DNA from: CAVWXT01 sp963759115
Lineage (GTDB): Bacteria; Planctomycetota; Planctomycetia; Pirellulales; Thermoguttaceae
Assembly: GCA_963759115.1 (NCBI GenBank)
Contig: CAVWXT010000005.1
Coordinates: 1,302,001-1,366,000, forward strand
DNA length: 64,000 nucleotides
Direction: 5' to 3'
This document shows positions 27,776-37,542 of the stretch, one piece after another. Both the position numbers and the translations under genes were made by a program. The number at the start of each line of letters is the position of its first letter. Positions within the stretch are counted from its first letter, which is position 1. The notes beneath the pieces are model-generated. The model saw only the letters and a program-made list of their open reading frames with translations, was not told the DNA's origin and made no database searches.

Positions 27776-30700
27776 TCATGGCTGTTCTTGGGCCTTTTCC
27801 GCCAGCACTTTCGCCAAGAACCCCGCCGTCACCGACCCCGCCGCGCGGGCGACCATTTCCGGCGTCCCCTTGGCCACCACCCGGCCGCCTTCGTCGGCGG
27901 CGCCGGGGCCAAGGTCGATGATGTAGTCGGCGGCCTTCATGATTTGCAGATTGTGCTCGACCACCAACAGCGAGTGGCCCACGGCCAGCAGGGCGTCGAA
28001 ACAGTCCAGCAGTTGCACGACGTCGGAGAAGTGCAGCCCTGTGGTCGGCTCGTCGAGGATGAACAGGCAGCGGCCGCGCTTGGCGCTGCTCATGTAGCCG
28101 GCCAGTTTCAGCCGCTGGGCCTCGCCACCCGAAAGAGTGTTGGCGGGCTGGCCGAGCCGCACGTAATCCAGCCCCACGTCGATCAGCCGCTTCAGCCGCG
28201 CCTGCACCTTCGGCTGTCCGCGGAAGAAGGTGAACGCCTCGCGGACGGTCATCTCCAGCACGTCGGCGATGTTCCGGCCGCGGTAGGTGACGTCGAGAAT
28301 CTCGTCGCGGTAGCGGGCGCCGTTGCACTGGGCGCAACGCATGTAGACGTCGGCGAGAAACTGCATGTCGATCTGGAGATAGCCGTCGCCGTGGCAGGCG
28401 CTGCACCGCCCGCCGTCGACGTTGAAACTGAAGTGTCCGGCATTGTAGCCCCGCGTGCGGGCCTCGACCGTGTCGGCAAACACGGCCCGAATCTCGTCGA
28501 AGGCCTTCAGGTACGTCACGGGGTTGGATCGCGGCGAGCGGCCGATGGGGCTTTGGTCGACCATGATCACGTCGTCGAGTTGGCCGTCGCCAAAGACGTC
28601 GTCGTGCGGATAGGGCTTGGGGGCGTCCTTGCGAAGCCGCCGGCACAGCGCCGGATAGAGCGTGTCTTGCACCAGCGTGCTCTTGCCCGAGCCGCTTACT
28701 CCGGTGACCATGCAGAGCACGCCCAGCGGAAACTCCACGGTGACGTTCTTCAGGTTGTTGCCGCGTGCGCCGGCCAGGCGAATCCAGCCGTGATTGGGCC
28801 CGCGGCGGCGGCCGTTGCTGCCAAAGCCCCGCCGTCCGGCCAGGTAATCGCCGGTGAGGCTCTCGGGCGATTGCTCCATGTCGCCGGGCGTGCCCTGAAA
28901 GACCACCTTCCCGCCGCGTTCGCCGGCCCCGGGCCCGATCTCGATGACCTGGTCGGCCGCGCGGATGAATGCCTCTTCGTGCTCCACCACGACCACCGTA
29001 TTGCCGCGCTGGCGGAGTTGCTTGATCGCGCCGAGAAGTTGATGGATGTCGCGGGCGTGCAGCCCGATCGACGGCTCGTCGAGCACGTAGAGCATGTTCA
29101 CCAGGCTGGAACCCAGCGCCGAGGTCAGCGCCACCCGGCGGGCCTCGCCGCCGCTCAAGGTGCGCAGCGTGCGATCGAGCGTGAGGTAGCCCAGCCCCAC
29201 CGCTTCCAGATACGACAGTCTCGCCTGCACCTGTTCGAGCATGATCCGGCCGACCTGCCGCTGCCAATCCGGCAGTTGGAGGTTGCGGAAGAAGGCGGCC
29301 GCGTCGCGGACCTTCATGGCACAGATTTCGCCCAGGTTCTTGCCGCCGATCCGCGCCGCCAGGGCCTCCGGCCGCAGCCGCGTGCCGCCGCAGGCCGAAC
29401 AGGGGCGGTAACTCCGCCACCGGCTCAAGAACACGCGGATGTGCATCTTGTATTTCCGCCGCTCCAACCAGGCGAAGAACCCGTCCAGCCCGCCGAACTT
29501 CCGCTCGGGCACGCCGTGCCGAATCAGGTCCAACGGGCGCTCAGCGAGCGCCCGGAACGGCACGTCCACCGGAATATCGTATTCGCGGGCCAGGGCGAGC
29601 AGTTCTTTCAGTTCGTGCGCATAGGCCGGCGTATTCCATGGTGCGATGGCGCCGTCGCGGAGCGACTTGCTCGGATCGGGAACGACCAGGTCCACGTCGA
29701 TGCCGATGACGTTCCCAAAACCCTCGCACTCGGGACATGCTCCCAGCGGGCTGTTGAAACTGTAGAGCCGCGGCTCGGGCAGCGGATACTCGATGCCGCA
29801 GTCCTCACAGGACAATTGCGTGCTGAACCCCATCCGCCGCCACGGCCGACCGTCGATCTCGACGGCGGGGGGAGAGGGGAGAGGGGGAGAGGGATTAGGG
29901 ATTAGGGATTGGGGATTGGGGATTTCTGATTTCTGATCTCTGCCCCCTGACCCCTGCCCCCTCACCCCTGACCGCTCTTCCACATACGCGTAACATCGTC
30001 CTCGCCCCTTCGTGAAGGCCGTTTCCAGTGAATCGCGAAGCCGGCTGTCGGTGGCACTGCCGGCGGTCAGCCGATCCACGATGGCGTAGACGTTGGGGGG
30101 CGAGGGACGAGAGGCGGGGGACGGGGAAGAATCTGCCCCCGAAGTGGTGTCCTCCGCGGGCAGTGGATTCTTTCCTCGCTTGACTTTCTTAGTGTGCCGA
30201 CCGATAATTTGGTTAGGAGAGGATTCGCCCGCCGATGTGCTTCCGCGAGAGAGAAGACAAGTCTTTCTCTCGGGATGTCCCCGGCTTATAAGGCGAGTCC
30301 TCTTTCTTTTCGAGCATCAAGTGTTGGTCGTAGAACCAATGCCCATTTCCGTCCTCTCGAACCTTAATTTCCGCAACATGGCGTTTGCCGTCGAGTAAGA
30401 CGATCGACTCGAAGTAGTGCCACGTGTGGATGTTCCGATCTGGTGCTCGTGGAACATCATCGTGATCCCACGTTGCCGATTCCAGCAATTCCGGCAACTT
30501 TGCCATTGCCATGGCCGGCTTGGCGTCTGGCAGATGAGTTAACACCTTCTTAATGCCACGTTTTCCAATGATAATCGGGACATTCAGGTCACGATTGACG
30601 TATTGTTTGCCCTGGTAAATCTGCAAAAGCCTTGGAAGCATGACTGCTCTTGCCGTGGGAGCAGACCAGTCAACGCCGAATTCAGTTCCGGTCACGACGA

Positions 30701-31376
30701 TTGGGGGCGAGTCCCTTATTGCATCCAGATTCACCAACCGCCCATCCACAATCGCCCGAACAAAACCATCCTCGCGCAGACCGGCCGCCAACTGGAAAAA
30801 GGGGACAGTCCCCATTGGCCGGAACGGCCCGGAGGCGGGCACCGACGCGCAGCGTTGGTCGTCGCACAAAGGGGGACTGTCCCCTTTTTCCTCCCCCGGC
30901 AATTCACAACGGAAGGCGATCATGTAGCGGGTGCCCGCGGGCAGACTGGCGAGACTTTCGGCCGCGCTCTGGGGGCTATCGCAACGCACCTCGCGCCCGC
31001 ACTTCAAGCAAAACACTTGTCCGATCTTGGCCATCAACAGCCGCAGGTAGTCGCTGGTTTCCGTGGCCGTGCCGACCGTCGAGCGGCTCGATCGACTGCC
31101 ATTCTTGCCGGTCACCGCAATGGCCGGCGGGATGCCGTCGATCCGGTCGGCCTCGGGCTTCTCTAGCCGCTGGAGGAATTGCCGCGTGTAGGCCGAGAAG
31201 CTCTCGATGTAGCGGCGCTGTCCTTCGGCGTAGAGCGTGTCGAGGGCGAGACTGCTCTTGCCGCTGCCGCTCAGGCCGCAGAGCACGATCAGCTTCCGAT
31301 GGGGGATGTCGAGGTCGATCGACTTCAGGTTGTGGACCCGGACTCCCCGCAGCGCGATGTGGCCCGCAGCACTCAT
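27776..31376 (-). CDS. uvrA: UvrA excinuclease subunit with foreign in-frame insertions, split by one frameshift
   Basis: The N-terminal part from the ATG at 31376 has Walker A CGLSGSGKSSLALDTLYAEG, ESFSAYTRQFLQ and GIPPAIAV. The C-terminal part (27776-30079) has SPLGACPECEGFG, LSGGEARRVALTSALGSSLV, a second Walker A TGVSGSGKSTLVQDTLYPAL, the zinc finger CSACHGDGYLQ...CAQCNGA and LSGGEAQRLKLA. These are the two ABC modules of the damage-recognition ATPase of nucleotide excision repair. Between them are a 32-residue palindrome-derived insert, a roughly 165-residue LPD3-like domain, and a heptad-repeat linker. A stop at 30213 splits the frame. The downstream frame is open back through the inserted domain, so one indel near 30240 would restore a single protein of about 1,200 residues. 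Confidence 0.8.
29891..29981. repeat. Heptanucleotide tandem tract inside uvrA
   Basis: About 13 consecutive 7-base units: GGGATTA, GGGATTA, GGGATTG, GGGATTG, GGGATTT, then CTGATTT, CTGATCT, CTGCCCC, CTGACCC and related. On the minus strand it encodes a linker including SEIPNPQSLIPNPSPP. A similar tract lies at 60100-60197. Confidence 0.75.
30213..30712 (-). other. LPD3/MuF-C-like domain inserted in UvrA
   Basis: From about codon 220 of uvrA the sequence stops resembling UvrA and reads PPIVVTGTEFGVDW, GKQYVNRDLNVPIIIGKRGI, KVLTHLPDAKPAMAMAKLPE, LLDGKRHVAEIKVREDGNGH and WFYDQHL. This order of motifs matches my memory of the LPD3/phage MuF C-terminal group found in polyvalent phage proteins and toxin-like nucleases. 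A matching tail (SSPNQIIGRHTKKVKRGKNP) continues in the frame of the downstream UvrA part. The family assignment is from memory and needs a profile search. Confidence 0.5.
30796..30889. repeat. Palindromic repeat carried in frame in uvrA
   Basis: AAAAAGGGGACAGTCCCC on the left and GGGGGACTGTCCCCTTTTT on the right form a palindrome of about 94 bases. It encodes an extra 32 residues (from EKGDSPPL to GTVPFF) between FRCELPGE and QLAAGLREDG, positions that are adjacent in ordinary UvrA. Related palindromes lie at 32743-32913. Confidence 0.75.
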
Positions 31377-31487
31377 ACTGTTGTCCTGACAACTATTCCG
31401 ACAACACGCCAAACTAGCAGTATACCACCCGGCGGAAGTGTCGTCTACAAAATGGCCGACCAATGTGCGTGGCCAAAACAGCGGCTC

Positions 31488-32060
31488 TTACCGCTCTCCG
31501 GTCTGAAACAGCCATTCGATGTGCCGCGCTGCGTGAACAATCCCGACCACTTCAATGCCGTCGCTCAACGGATAGTAGAGGATGACGTAGCTGTCGGCCA
31601 CAAAGATGCGTAGTCCCGGCCGAAGATCCTCGCGCAACTGGCCCATAAGAGGCTGGGTGGCCAGCAGTGCAAACTTCTCATGGAATCGTCGAAGCTGTTC
31701 GCTGGCTGCGATGGGACTGTCCTGCTCAATCCCGATGTAGTCCCAGATGGCCTGTAGATCGGCCAGGGCACGAGGCGAGACGGTGTAACGATTCATGGCG
31801 CATTCTGCGCTCTTGGCAGCGCCGAGGCCCTCTGCCTGAATGCGGTTGAAGAACGCCCGCAACTCCTCTTCGCCGCGGAGTTCGATCCCTTTGCCTTCGC
31901 GCAATTGCCGGGTGCCTTCGTCAACGTGATCGAGAAGTTCTTGCCGCCTTCGCAACAGTTCCACCGCCTGGTCGAGAGCCTGGGACCGGTCATGAAAGGC
32001 CCCACGGGCGACCACCTGCTCGATGAACTGCTCGTTGCGTGGCGAAAGATCGGTGCTCAT
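31488..32060 (-). CDS. ParD-like antitoxin and ParE-like toxin in one reading frame
   Basis: The ATG at 32060 begins an 88-residue ParD/CopG-like antitoxin (LSPRNEQFIEQVVARGAFHD, then SQALDQAVELLRRRQE). Without a stop, the frame runs into a 102-residue RelE/ParE toxin (SPRALADLQAIWDYIGIEQD, LREDLRPGLRIF, YVILYYPLSDGIEVVGIVHA) whose own ATG would be at 31796. ParE toxins poison gyrase and ParD blocks them. Ordinary pairs use an ATGA overlap, which exists here one frame over. So either this is a true fusion or one indel has erased the antitoxin stop codon. Confidence 0.75.
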   Translation of the reverse strand: MSTDLSPRNEQFIEQVVARGAFHDRSQALDQAVELLRRRQELLDHVDEGTRQLREGKGIELRGEEELRAFFNRIQAEGLGAAKSAECAMNRYTVSPRALADLQAIWDYIGIEQDSPIAASEQLRRFHEKFALLATQPLMGQLREDLRPGLRIFVADSYVILYYPLSDGIEVVGIVHAARHIEWLFQTGER

Positions 32061-32525
32061 CAGGTCACTCGTCGCAAAGGGCCGGAAAAGAAGCCACTCG
32101 CAACTACCCATTAAGGATACCCCGACGTGTGGAGGCGGTCAATCTTCGGCAGCCCAACATTCGCACGCACTATGGCCGGTCCTGGGGTACCAGCAAAAGC
32201 GGGCGGCGGCGGACATGGAACGTACTTGGCCACCCGGACAATCAAGCTGCCACGCGGAGCGCATCTCCCCGTAGAAGCGGTATCTTGCCGCATCGTCAGC
32301 GCGGCAGCGTGCCCGGCATCGGTGGCATTTCGCCCCAACGCGGCAGATGCGGCGTCTGATTGCCGCATCATGGAAAGAAAGACGGATGGTCTGGGATGAC
32401 CTTGCGGCCTCCCCCAAATGTCCAGTGTAAGCCGCAAGCCCTTCCATGTCTGCAAAACTGGGCAATTGCCTGGGCCGGTTCACGTTTTGGGGCTAATTCC
32501 GGTGGCCCCCGGATGCCCGTTATGG

Positions 32526-32720
32526 TATGATGTAATTGACGGCTGAAGGTGACTTGCTCCAGATCTCAACACGGAGGGCAAATCATGCTAGATCCGCCGG
32601 AGGGCTTACGCTGAGGAGCGGGCCCGAGTCGCTCCTCGTAGGCTGGGTTCTTTCCACAAGCATCCATAACCTTAAACACATGCGGACCCCGCTTCACCGA
32701 GGCGGGGTCTGGCATTTCTT
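32526..32720 (+). ncRNA. Candidate small RNA or orphan transcript with terminator-like hairpin
   Basis: The gap 32061-32925 holds no convincing gene. It contains a -10-like TATGAT (32526-32531), a hairpin around GAGGAGCGGGCCCGAGTCGCTCCTC near 32610-32637, and a strong stem GACCCCGC-TTCACCGAG-GCGGGGTC (32685-32709) followed by CATTTCTT. No good -35 box is visible. I do not recognise an RNA family. Confidence 0.3.
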
Positions 32721-32742
32721 GGCAGGAAGAGAACCATTCACA

Positions 32743-32913
32743 GGGGACTGTCCCGATTTTCGCGGCGAGGAGAATGTTGCGGCGTGAATAGGCTTGACCC
32801 GCCGCGAAAATGGGACTGTCCCCCTTGGCGCCGCGGGAAGGGGACAGGTCCATGTTTTCGGCCAAGCGCTGTTGGCGAAAAACGTTCGCCCGCCGAAAAA
32901 TGGACCAGTCCCC
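32743..32913. repeat. Two palindromic repeats in tandem
   Basis: Element 1 (32743-32824) has GGGGACTGTCCC and ATTTTCGCGGCG facing CGCCGCGAAAAT and GGGACTGTCCCC. Element 2 (32840-32913) has GGGGACAGGTCCAT facing ATGGACCAGTCCCC. Both share the GGGGAC-GTCCCC ends with the palindrome inside uvrA. Confidence 0.75.
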
Positions 32914-32925
32914 GGCAGACCGGGT

Positions 32926-33492
32926 TCAACTTGGCGCTCTTTCCCCGATCCCCAACTCATCCGCATGGGGCTTCAGGGCGTCGATCACGAACTGAATGTG
33001 ATCGGCCGGCTCCACCCCGAGCAACTCGACTCCCTGCTGAATGATCTGTCGATCCACCTTGGCCGCAAACGCCTTGTCCTTGAGCTTCTTCCTGACGCTC
33101 TTTGGCTCTAGGGTGGCGATCCCTTCGGGGCGAACCAGACAGCAGGCGATGACGAAGCCGGCCAATTCGTCACACGCCAGCAGGCATTTGTCCATCATGT
33201 TCCTCGGCGGCAGCCCCCAGGCAGTCTGGTGAAAGGCGACGGCATAGGCCATGTCTTCCTCCCCCTGTTCCCGCAGCCAATCGACGGTTCGCTGGGGGTG
33301 TCCCTCGGGCCATTGTTCGTAGTCGGCGTCGTGCAAGAGCCCGGTGATGCCCCACAGTTCGGCGTCCGCGCCGCTGCCGCCATACTGGGAAGCCGCCGCC
33401 CGCATCACGATCTCCACCGCTCGGGCGTGCTTCAACAGCGATTCGGTTTTGGTCCAGGCGTGCAACTGGGATAATGCCTGTTCGTGGGTCAT
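32926..33492 (-). CDS. HD-domain metal-dependent hydrolase
   Basis: The 188-residue protein has HARAVEIVMRAAA, LWGITGLLHDADYEQWPEGH with the HD doublet near residue 54, and YAVAFHQTAWGLPPRN with a further His ligand. Small stand-alone HD proteins of this type act on nucleotides or phosphate esters, but the substrate cannot be given. The ATG overlaps the threonine aldolase stop codon by 4 bases, so the two are coupled. The C-terminal residue GERAPS runs up to a palindromic repeat. Confidence 0.75.
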   Translation of the reverse strand: MTHEQALSQLHAWTKTESLLKHARAVEIVMRAAASQYGGSGADAELWGITGLLHDADYEQWPEGHPQRTVDWLREQGEEDMAYAVAFHQTAWGLPPRNMMDKCLLACDELAGFVIACCLVRPEGIATLEPKSVRKKLKDKAFAAKVDRQIIQQGVELLGVEPADHIQFVIDALKPHADELGIGERAPS

Positions 33493-34559
33493 TGCGATAG
33501 TCTCCCGGCTGATGATCGAGCCGATTTCGCCACGCTCTTGAGAATTTCAATCGCCCGGTCCACGTCGCCGGCCGTCACGTCGAGGTGAGTGACGGCGCGG
33601 ATCGTCGCGGGGCCAGTGGCGTTCATCAAGAGTCCCCGCTGCTGAAGCGCCGCCGAGAACTCGGCGGCGCCGCCCCACCGCTCGCTCACGCGGAAGAACA
33701 CCATGTTCGTGTCGATCGTTTCCGAGCACACCTCAAGTTGGTCGATCCGGCCAATGCCGTCGGCCAAGCGCCGGGCGTTGGCGTGGTCTTCGGCCAGCCG
33801 TTGGACGTTGTGCTCCAAGGCATACAGGGCGGCGGCGGCCAAGATGCCCGACTGCCGCATCCCGCCGCCCAACACCTTGCGATGGCGGAGCCCTTCGGCC
33901 AGCAGATCGCGAGGGCCGGCCAAGACCGAGCCGACCGGCGCGCCGAGTCCCTTGCTGAAGCACAGGCTGACGGTGTCGAAGTGCTGCGTCCATTGCGGCG
34001 CGGCGATGCCGGTCGCCACCACCGCGTTGAGCAGCCGAGCGCCGTCCAGATGGGTCCGCAGCCCATTCTGGCGGGCCCAACCGCAGATCGCTTCGACCGT
34101 CTCGTAGGGTTGAATCCGCCCGCCGCCGCGGTTGTGCGTGTTCTCGATGGTGACCAAGCGGGTGCGAACGAAGTGGGCGTTGCCGGGACGAATCAACTCG
34201 GTCAACTGTTCGGCCTGCATGACGCCCGAATCGCCGTGGACGGGCTGCACGGCCACGCCGTTGATCTGGGCATAGCCGCCCTGCTCGTAGTTGAAGAGGT
34301 GGCAGCCCGCCTCGCAGATCATCTCGTCGCCCGGCCGGCAGTGGAGCCGGACGGCGATCAGGTTCGACATGGTACCGCTGGGCACGAAGAGGGCCGCCTC
34401 CTTGTCGAGCAGTTCGGCCGCCCGGGCCTGAAGGCGGTGGATGCTGGGATCGTCGCCGAAGACGTCGTCGCCCACGTCGGCCGCCGCCATCGCCGCCCGC
34501 ATCCCCGCGGACGGCCGGGTCACGGTATCACTGCGGAAATCGAGCACTTTTTCGGGCAT
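33489..34559 (-). CDS. ltaE: Low-specificity L-threonine aldolase
   Basis: I take the ATG at 34559 (MPEKVLDFRSDTVTRPSAG), which matches the family start; upstream codons are unrelated. The protein is 356 residues, normal. Motifs: DVGDDVFGDDPSIHRLQ, FVPSGTMSNLIA, THNRGGGRI, THLDGARLLNA and the PLP-lysine segment SLCFSKGLGAPVGSVLAGP. It cleaves threonine to glycine and acetaldehyde using PLP. It is followed without a gap by the HD-protein gene. Confidence 0.92.
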   Translation of the reverse strand: MPEKVLDFRSDTVTRPSAGMRAAMAAADVGDDVFGDDPSIHRLQARAAELLDKEAALFVPSGTMSNLIAVRLHCRPGDEMICEAGCHLFNYEQGGYAQINGVAVQPVHGDSGVMQAEQLTELIRPGNAHFVRTRLVTIENTHNRGGGRIQPYETVEAICGWARQNGLRTHLDGARLLNAVVATGIAAPQWTQHFDTVSLCFSKGLGAPVGSVLAGPRDLLAEGLRHRKVLGGGMRQSGILAAAALYALEHNVQRLAEDHANARRLADGIGRIDQLEVCSETIDTNMVFFRVSERWGGAAEFSAALQQRGLLMNATGPATIRAVTHLDVTAGDVDRAIEILKSVAKSARSSAGRLSQ

Positions 34560-34701
34560 GATGGGGATTCCTCGGGCGCATCGGGCGGAAATCGCTATTA
34601 TCCCGAACGCCGGCACGCGCCACAAGCCGTCGGGTTCTGATCTTAACAGGGCTGCCCGAATGTGCTACTTTTGGGCTACGGGCAATCAGAAAAGTATCGT
34701 C

Positions 34702-34787
34702 GGGTGGCATGGGCAAGCGAAGCTTGCCCGTGTCCCGAAGGTCGCTGGAAACACCGCACGGGTAAGCTTCGCTTACCCATGCCACCC
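34702..34787. repeat. Long palindromic repeat
   Basis: GGGTGGCATGGGCAAGCGAA and GCTTGCCCGTG face CACGGGTAAGC and TTCGCTTACCCATGCCACCC, arms of about 31 bases with two mismatches and a loop of about 24. It lies in the 314-base divergent gap between ltaE and the sugar-binding lipoprotein, in which I see no gene. Confidence 0.8.
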
Positions 34788-34873
34788 AACTCTGGCGGCG
34801 ACGTTGCTTCTTGACAGTCAGTTCAATAATTTCCCGTTGCCGACTTGACGTAGAATTGCTTGGGAGCACAAAT

Positions 34874-35825
34874 ATGCGGAACGCTCTTACACGCGGGGCA
34901 TTTCTCGGTCTCTTCGCCGTGCTTGTGGCGTTGGCGGGTTGCGGCAGGCGGATCGAGCCGCAGGCTGTCCAACCGCAGCCTCCCCAATGGCTCGTCGTCG
35001 GGGTCAGCCTCTGCAAGACCGACAGCCCCTGGCGGGCGCAAATGCAGACCGACATCGAGGCCGCCGCGGAAAAACACCCCAACCTGCGGCTGGCCGTCAT
35101 GGACGCGCAGGACGACACCGACCGGCAGCGGGCCCAGTTGGAGGAGTTCCTGGCCCGCCGCGTCGCCCTGGTTATCGTCAGCCCCAAGAACGCCCAGGCC
35201 ATCACCGGCCCGGTGGCCAAGCTGTTCGACGCCGGAATCCCCGTGATCGTGTTGGATCGGGCCGTGATCGGCGACAAATACACCTGCCTCATCGCGGCCG
35301 ACCCGAAACAGATCGGCTCGGAGGCGGGCAAGTGGTTGGCCGAGCGGCTTCAAGGGAAGGGCAAGATCGTGGACCTCAAGGGGCCCGTAGATTCGTTGCC
35401 GGCCGAGGAACTCGACGCGGCATTTCGGGCCGCCTTTCGCGACCCCGGCTACCGCTTCGTCTTCGACGGCCACGTTGATCCGCCCAAGGTGGATGGCGGC
35501 AAGCTGATGACCGAGGCGCTCGCCCGCGTCGAGAAGATCGACGCGGTCTTCGCCTATGACGATGCGGCCGCGCACGCCGCCTACCTGGCCGCCAAAGCCG
35601 CCGGGCGGGAGAAGGACGTGCTGTTTGTGGGCGTCGGCGGCATGCCGGCCGAGGGCGCCGGCGTACGTGGCAGAGGGCACGCTCGGCGCCACGTTTCTCT
35701 ATCCCACCGGCGGGGCCGAGGCCATCGACGCCGCGGCCCAGCTTCTCCGAAACCAGCAGGTTCCGAAGAAGATCGTGCCCACGACGCGGGTAATCACCAA
35801 AGAGACCTTTCAGGTAAAGCCATGA
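34874..35825 (+). CDS. Sugar-type periplasmic binding lipoprotein, one frameshift
   Basis: An N-terminal signal with lipobox (LVALAGCG, Cys about residue 24) leads to a Peripla_BP_4 fold: VVGVSLCKTDSPWRAQM, DDTDRQRAQLEEFLARRV, VSPKNAQAITGPV, GIPVIVLDRAVIGDKYTC and AEELDAAFRAAFRDPGYR. The frame slips near 35665 and ends FQVKP at 35825, about 317 residues. Relatives bind ribose, galactose or autoinducer-2. No ABC ATPase or permease gene is near. Instead its stop codon overlaps the start of a ThDP decarboxylase gene, an unusual pairing. Confidence 0.8.
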
Positions 35826-37537
35826 GCGAATCACAGAACCCGTCCAGCGGCCCGGCTCCCCATTCAGCACGCGAACCGGCCGTCTGGGGCGTGTCGATCG
35901 GCGACTATCTGATCCGCCGGCTCCAGGATTTCGGGGTGCGCGACGTCTTCGGCATTCCCGGCGACTACATCTTGGCGTTCTACGCGATGCTGGAGAAGAG
36001 CCCGATCCAGCTGATCGGCTGCACGCGGGAGGACTGCGCCGGGTTCGCCGCCGACGCCTACGCCCGGCTCAACGGCATCGGGGCGGTGTGCGTGACCTAC
36101 TGCGTGGGCGGGCTGAGCCTGTGCAATTCGATCGCCGGGGCCTACGCCGAGAAGTCGCCGGTGGTGGTCATCAGCGGCTCGCCGGGGCTGCGCGAGCGGT
36201 TCAACAATCCGCTCTTGCACCACCGCGTGCAAGGACTTCCACACGCAGGCCGAGGTGTTCCGCCGCCTCTGCTGCGCCGAGGCGGAGTTGAACGACCCGC
36301 ACACGGCCTTGCGGCGAAATCGACCGCGTGCTGGCGGCCGTGGTCCGCCACCGGCGGCCGGGCTACATCGAGTTGCCGCGCGACATGGTCAACGTCGTGC
36401 CCGACGGCCCGCACACGCCCACCCGCAAGGAGCCCGCCAGCGATCCCGGAGTCGTTGGCCGAGGCCGTCGGCGAGGCCGTCCGCCGCATCTCCGCCAGCC
36501 AGAGGCCGGTGATCATCGCCGGCGTGGAGATCCATCGCTTCGGGCTGCAAGACGAGCTGCTGCAGTTTGCCGAAGGGGCGGGCATCCCCATCACGGCCAC
36601 GATGCTCGGCAAGAGCGTCGTCAGCGAGCGCCATCCGCTGTTCGCCGGCATCTACGAAGGCGCGTTGGGCCGCGAGGAGGTCACGCCGCTTCGTCGAGGA
36701 GAGCGATTGCGTGATCCTGCTGGGCGAGTTCATGACCGACATCAACATGGGCATTTTCACGGCCAATCTCGACCCGGCCCGCTGCATCTACGCCACCAGC
36801 GAAGCGCTGCGCATCAGCCATCACCACTTCAACGGCGTGCTGCTGGGCGATTTCATCCGAGGGCTGGCCGACGCCGGCCTGAAGGCCCCGCCGCGGAAAC
36901 TGCCGCCGCGCCCCGACGACGGCCGAGCGAGCCCTTCCAACTCCGGCCGAGCGATCCGATCACGATCCGCCGGCTGATCGCGCGGCTGAACCAGGCGCTG
37001 GACGACACGATGGTGGTGATTGCCGACATCCGGGCGACGCCCTGTTCGCCTCCAGCGAGCTGGTGATCCACCGCCAGACGGAGTTCATCAGCCCGGCCTA
37101 TTACACGTCGATGGGTTTCGCGCGTGCCGGCGGCCTTGGGGGCGATGGTGGCCCGGCCCAACCTGCGGCCCGTGGTGTTGGTGGGCGACGGGGCCTTCCA
37201 GATGACCGGCATGGAACTATCGACGATCGTCCGCCACCGGCTTCAACCCGATCGTCATCGTGCTGGACAACAAGGGCTACGGCACCGAACGGCAGCTCCA
37301 CGCCGGCGATCACAAGTTCAACGACATCCAGCCGTGGCATTACTCACAAGGTGCCGGAAGTGCTCGGCGGCGGCCGCGGCTATGAGATCCGCACCGAAGG
37401 GCGAGTTCGACGCAGGCCCTGCAATCCGCCTTGGCCGACACAGACGCAGATGCAGCCTGCTCCACGTCCATCTCGACCTGCACGATTGCAGCGTGACGCT
37501 GGAGCGCCTCACGGAAAGGCTGCGGATGCGGGTGTAG
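35822..37537 (+). CDS. ThDP-dependent 2-oxo acid decarboxylase, heavily frameshifted
   Basis: The start at 35822 overlaps the previous stop codon by 4 bases. The N-terminal domain has FGVRDVFGIPGDYILAFYAM and TREDCAGFAADAYARLNG with the catalytic Glu. The C-terminal domain gives GDGAFQMTGMEL then DNKGYGTE, the GDG...N diphosphate-binding motif, once frames are joined. Length (about 570 codons) and layout fit pyruvate/indolepyruvate decarboxylase relatives. At least eleven single-base slips lie at about 36230, 36312, 36446, 36686, 36922, 37032, 37123, 37238, 37344, 37400, 37415 and 37450. Codon matching suggests mostly extra bases, often C. The substrate is not predictable. Confidence 0.75.
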
Positions 37538-37542
37538 GATTT

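Noticed and set aside
29891..29981. CRISPR-like array
   Set aside because: Units are contiguous 7-mers without spacers; no cas genes are in the window.
32111..32455. Small open frames on both strands between ParDE and the HD protein
   Set aside because: No ribosome site, composition biased by GC only, and no recognisable motif.
35822..37537. Programmed frameshifting or recoding in the ThDP decarboxylase
   Set aside because: At least eleven slips without a common slippery sequence; the same kind of slip occurs in unrelated genes, so sequence error is simpler.
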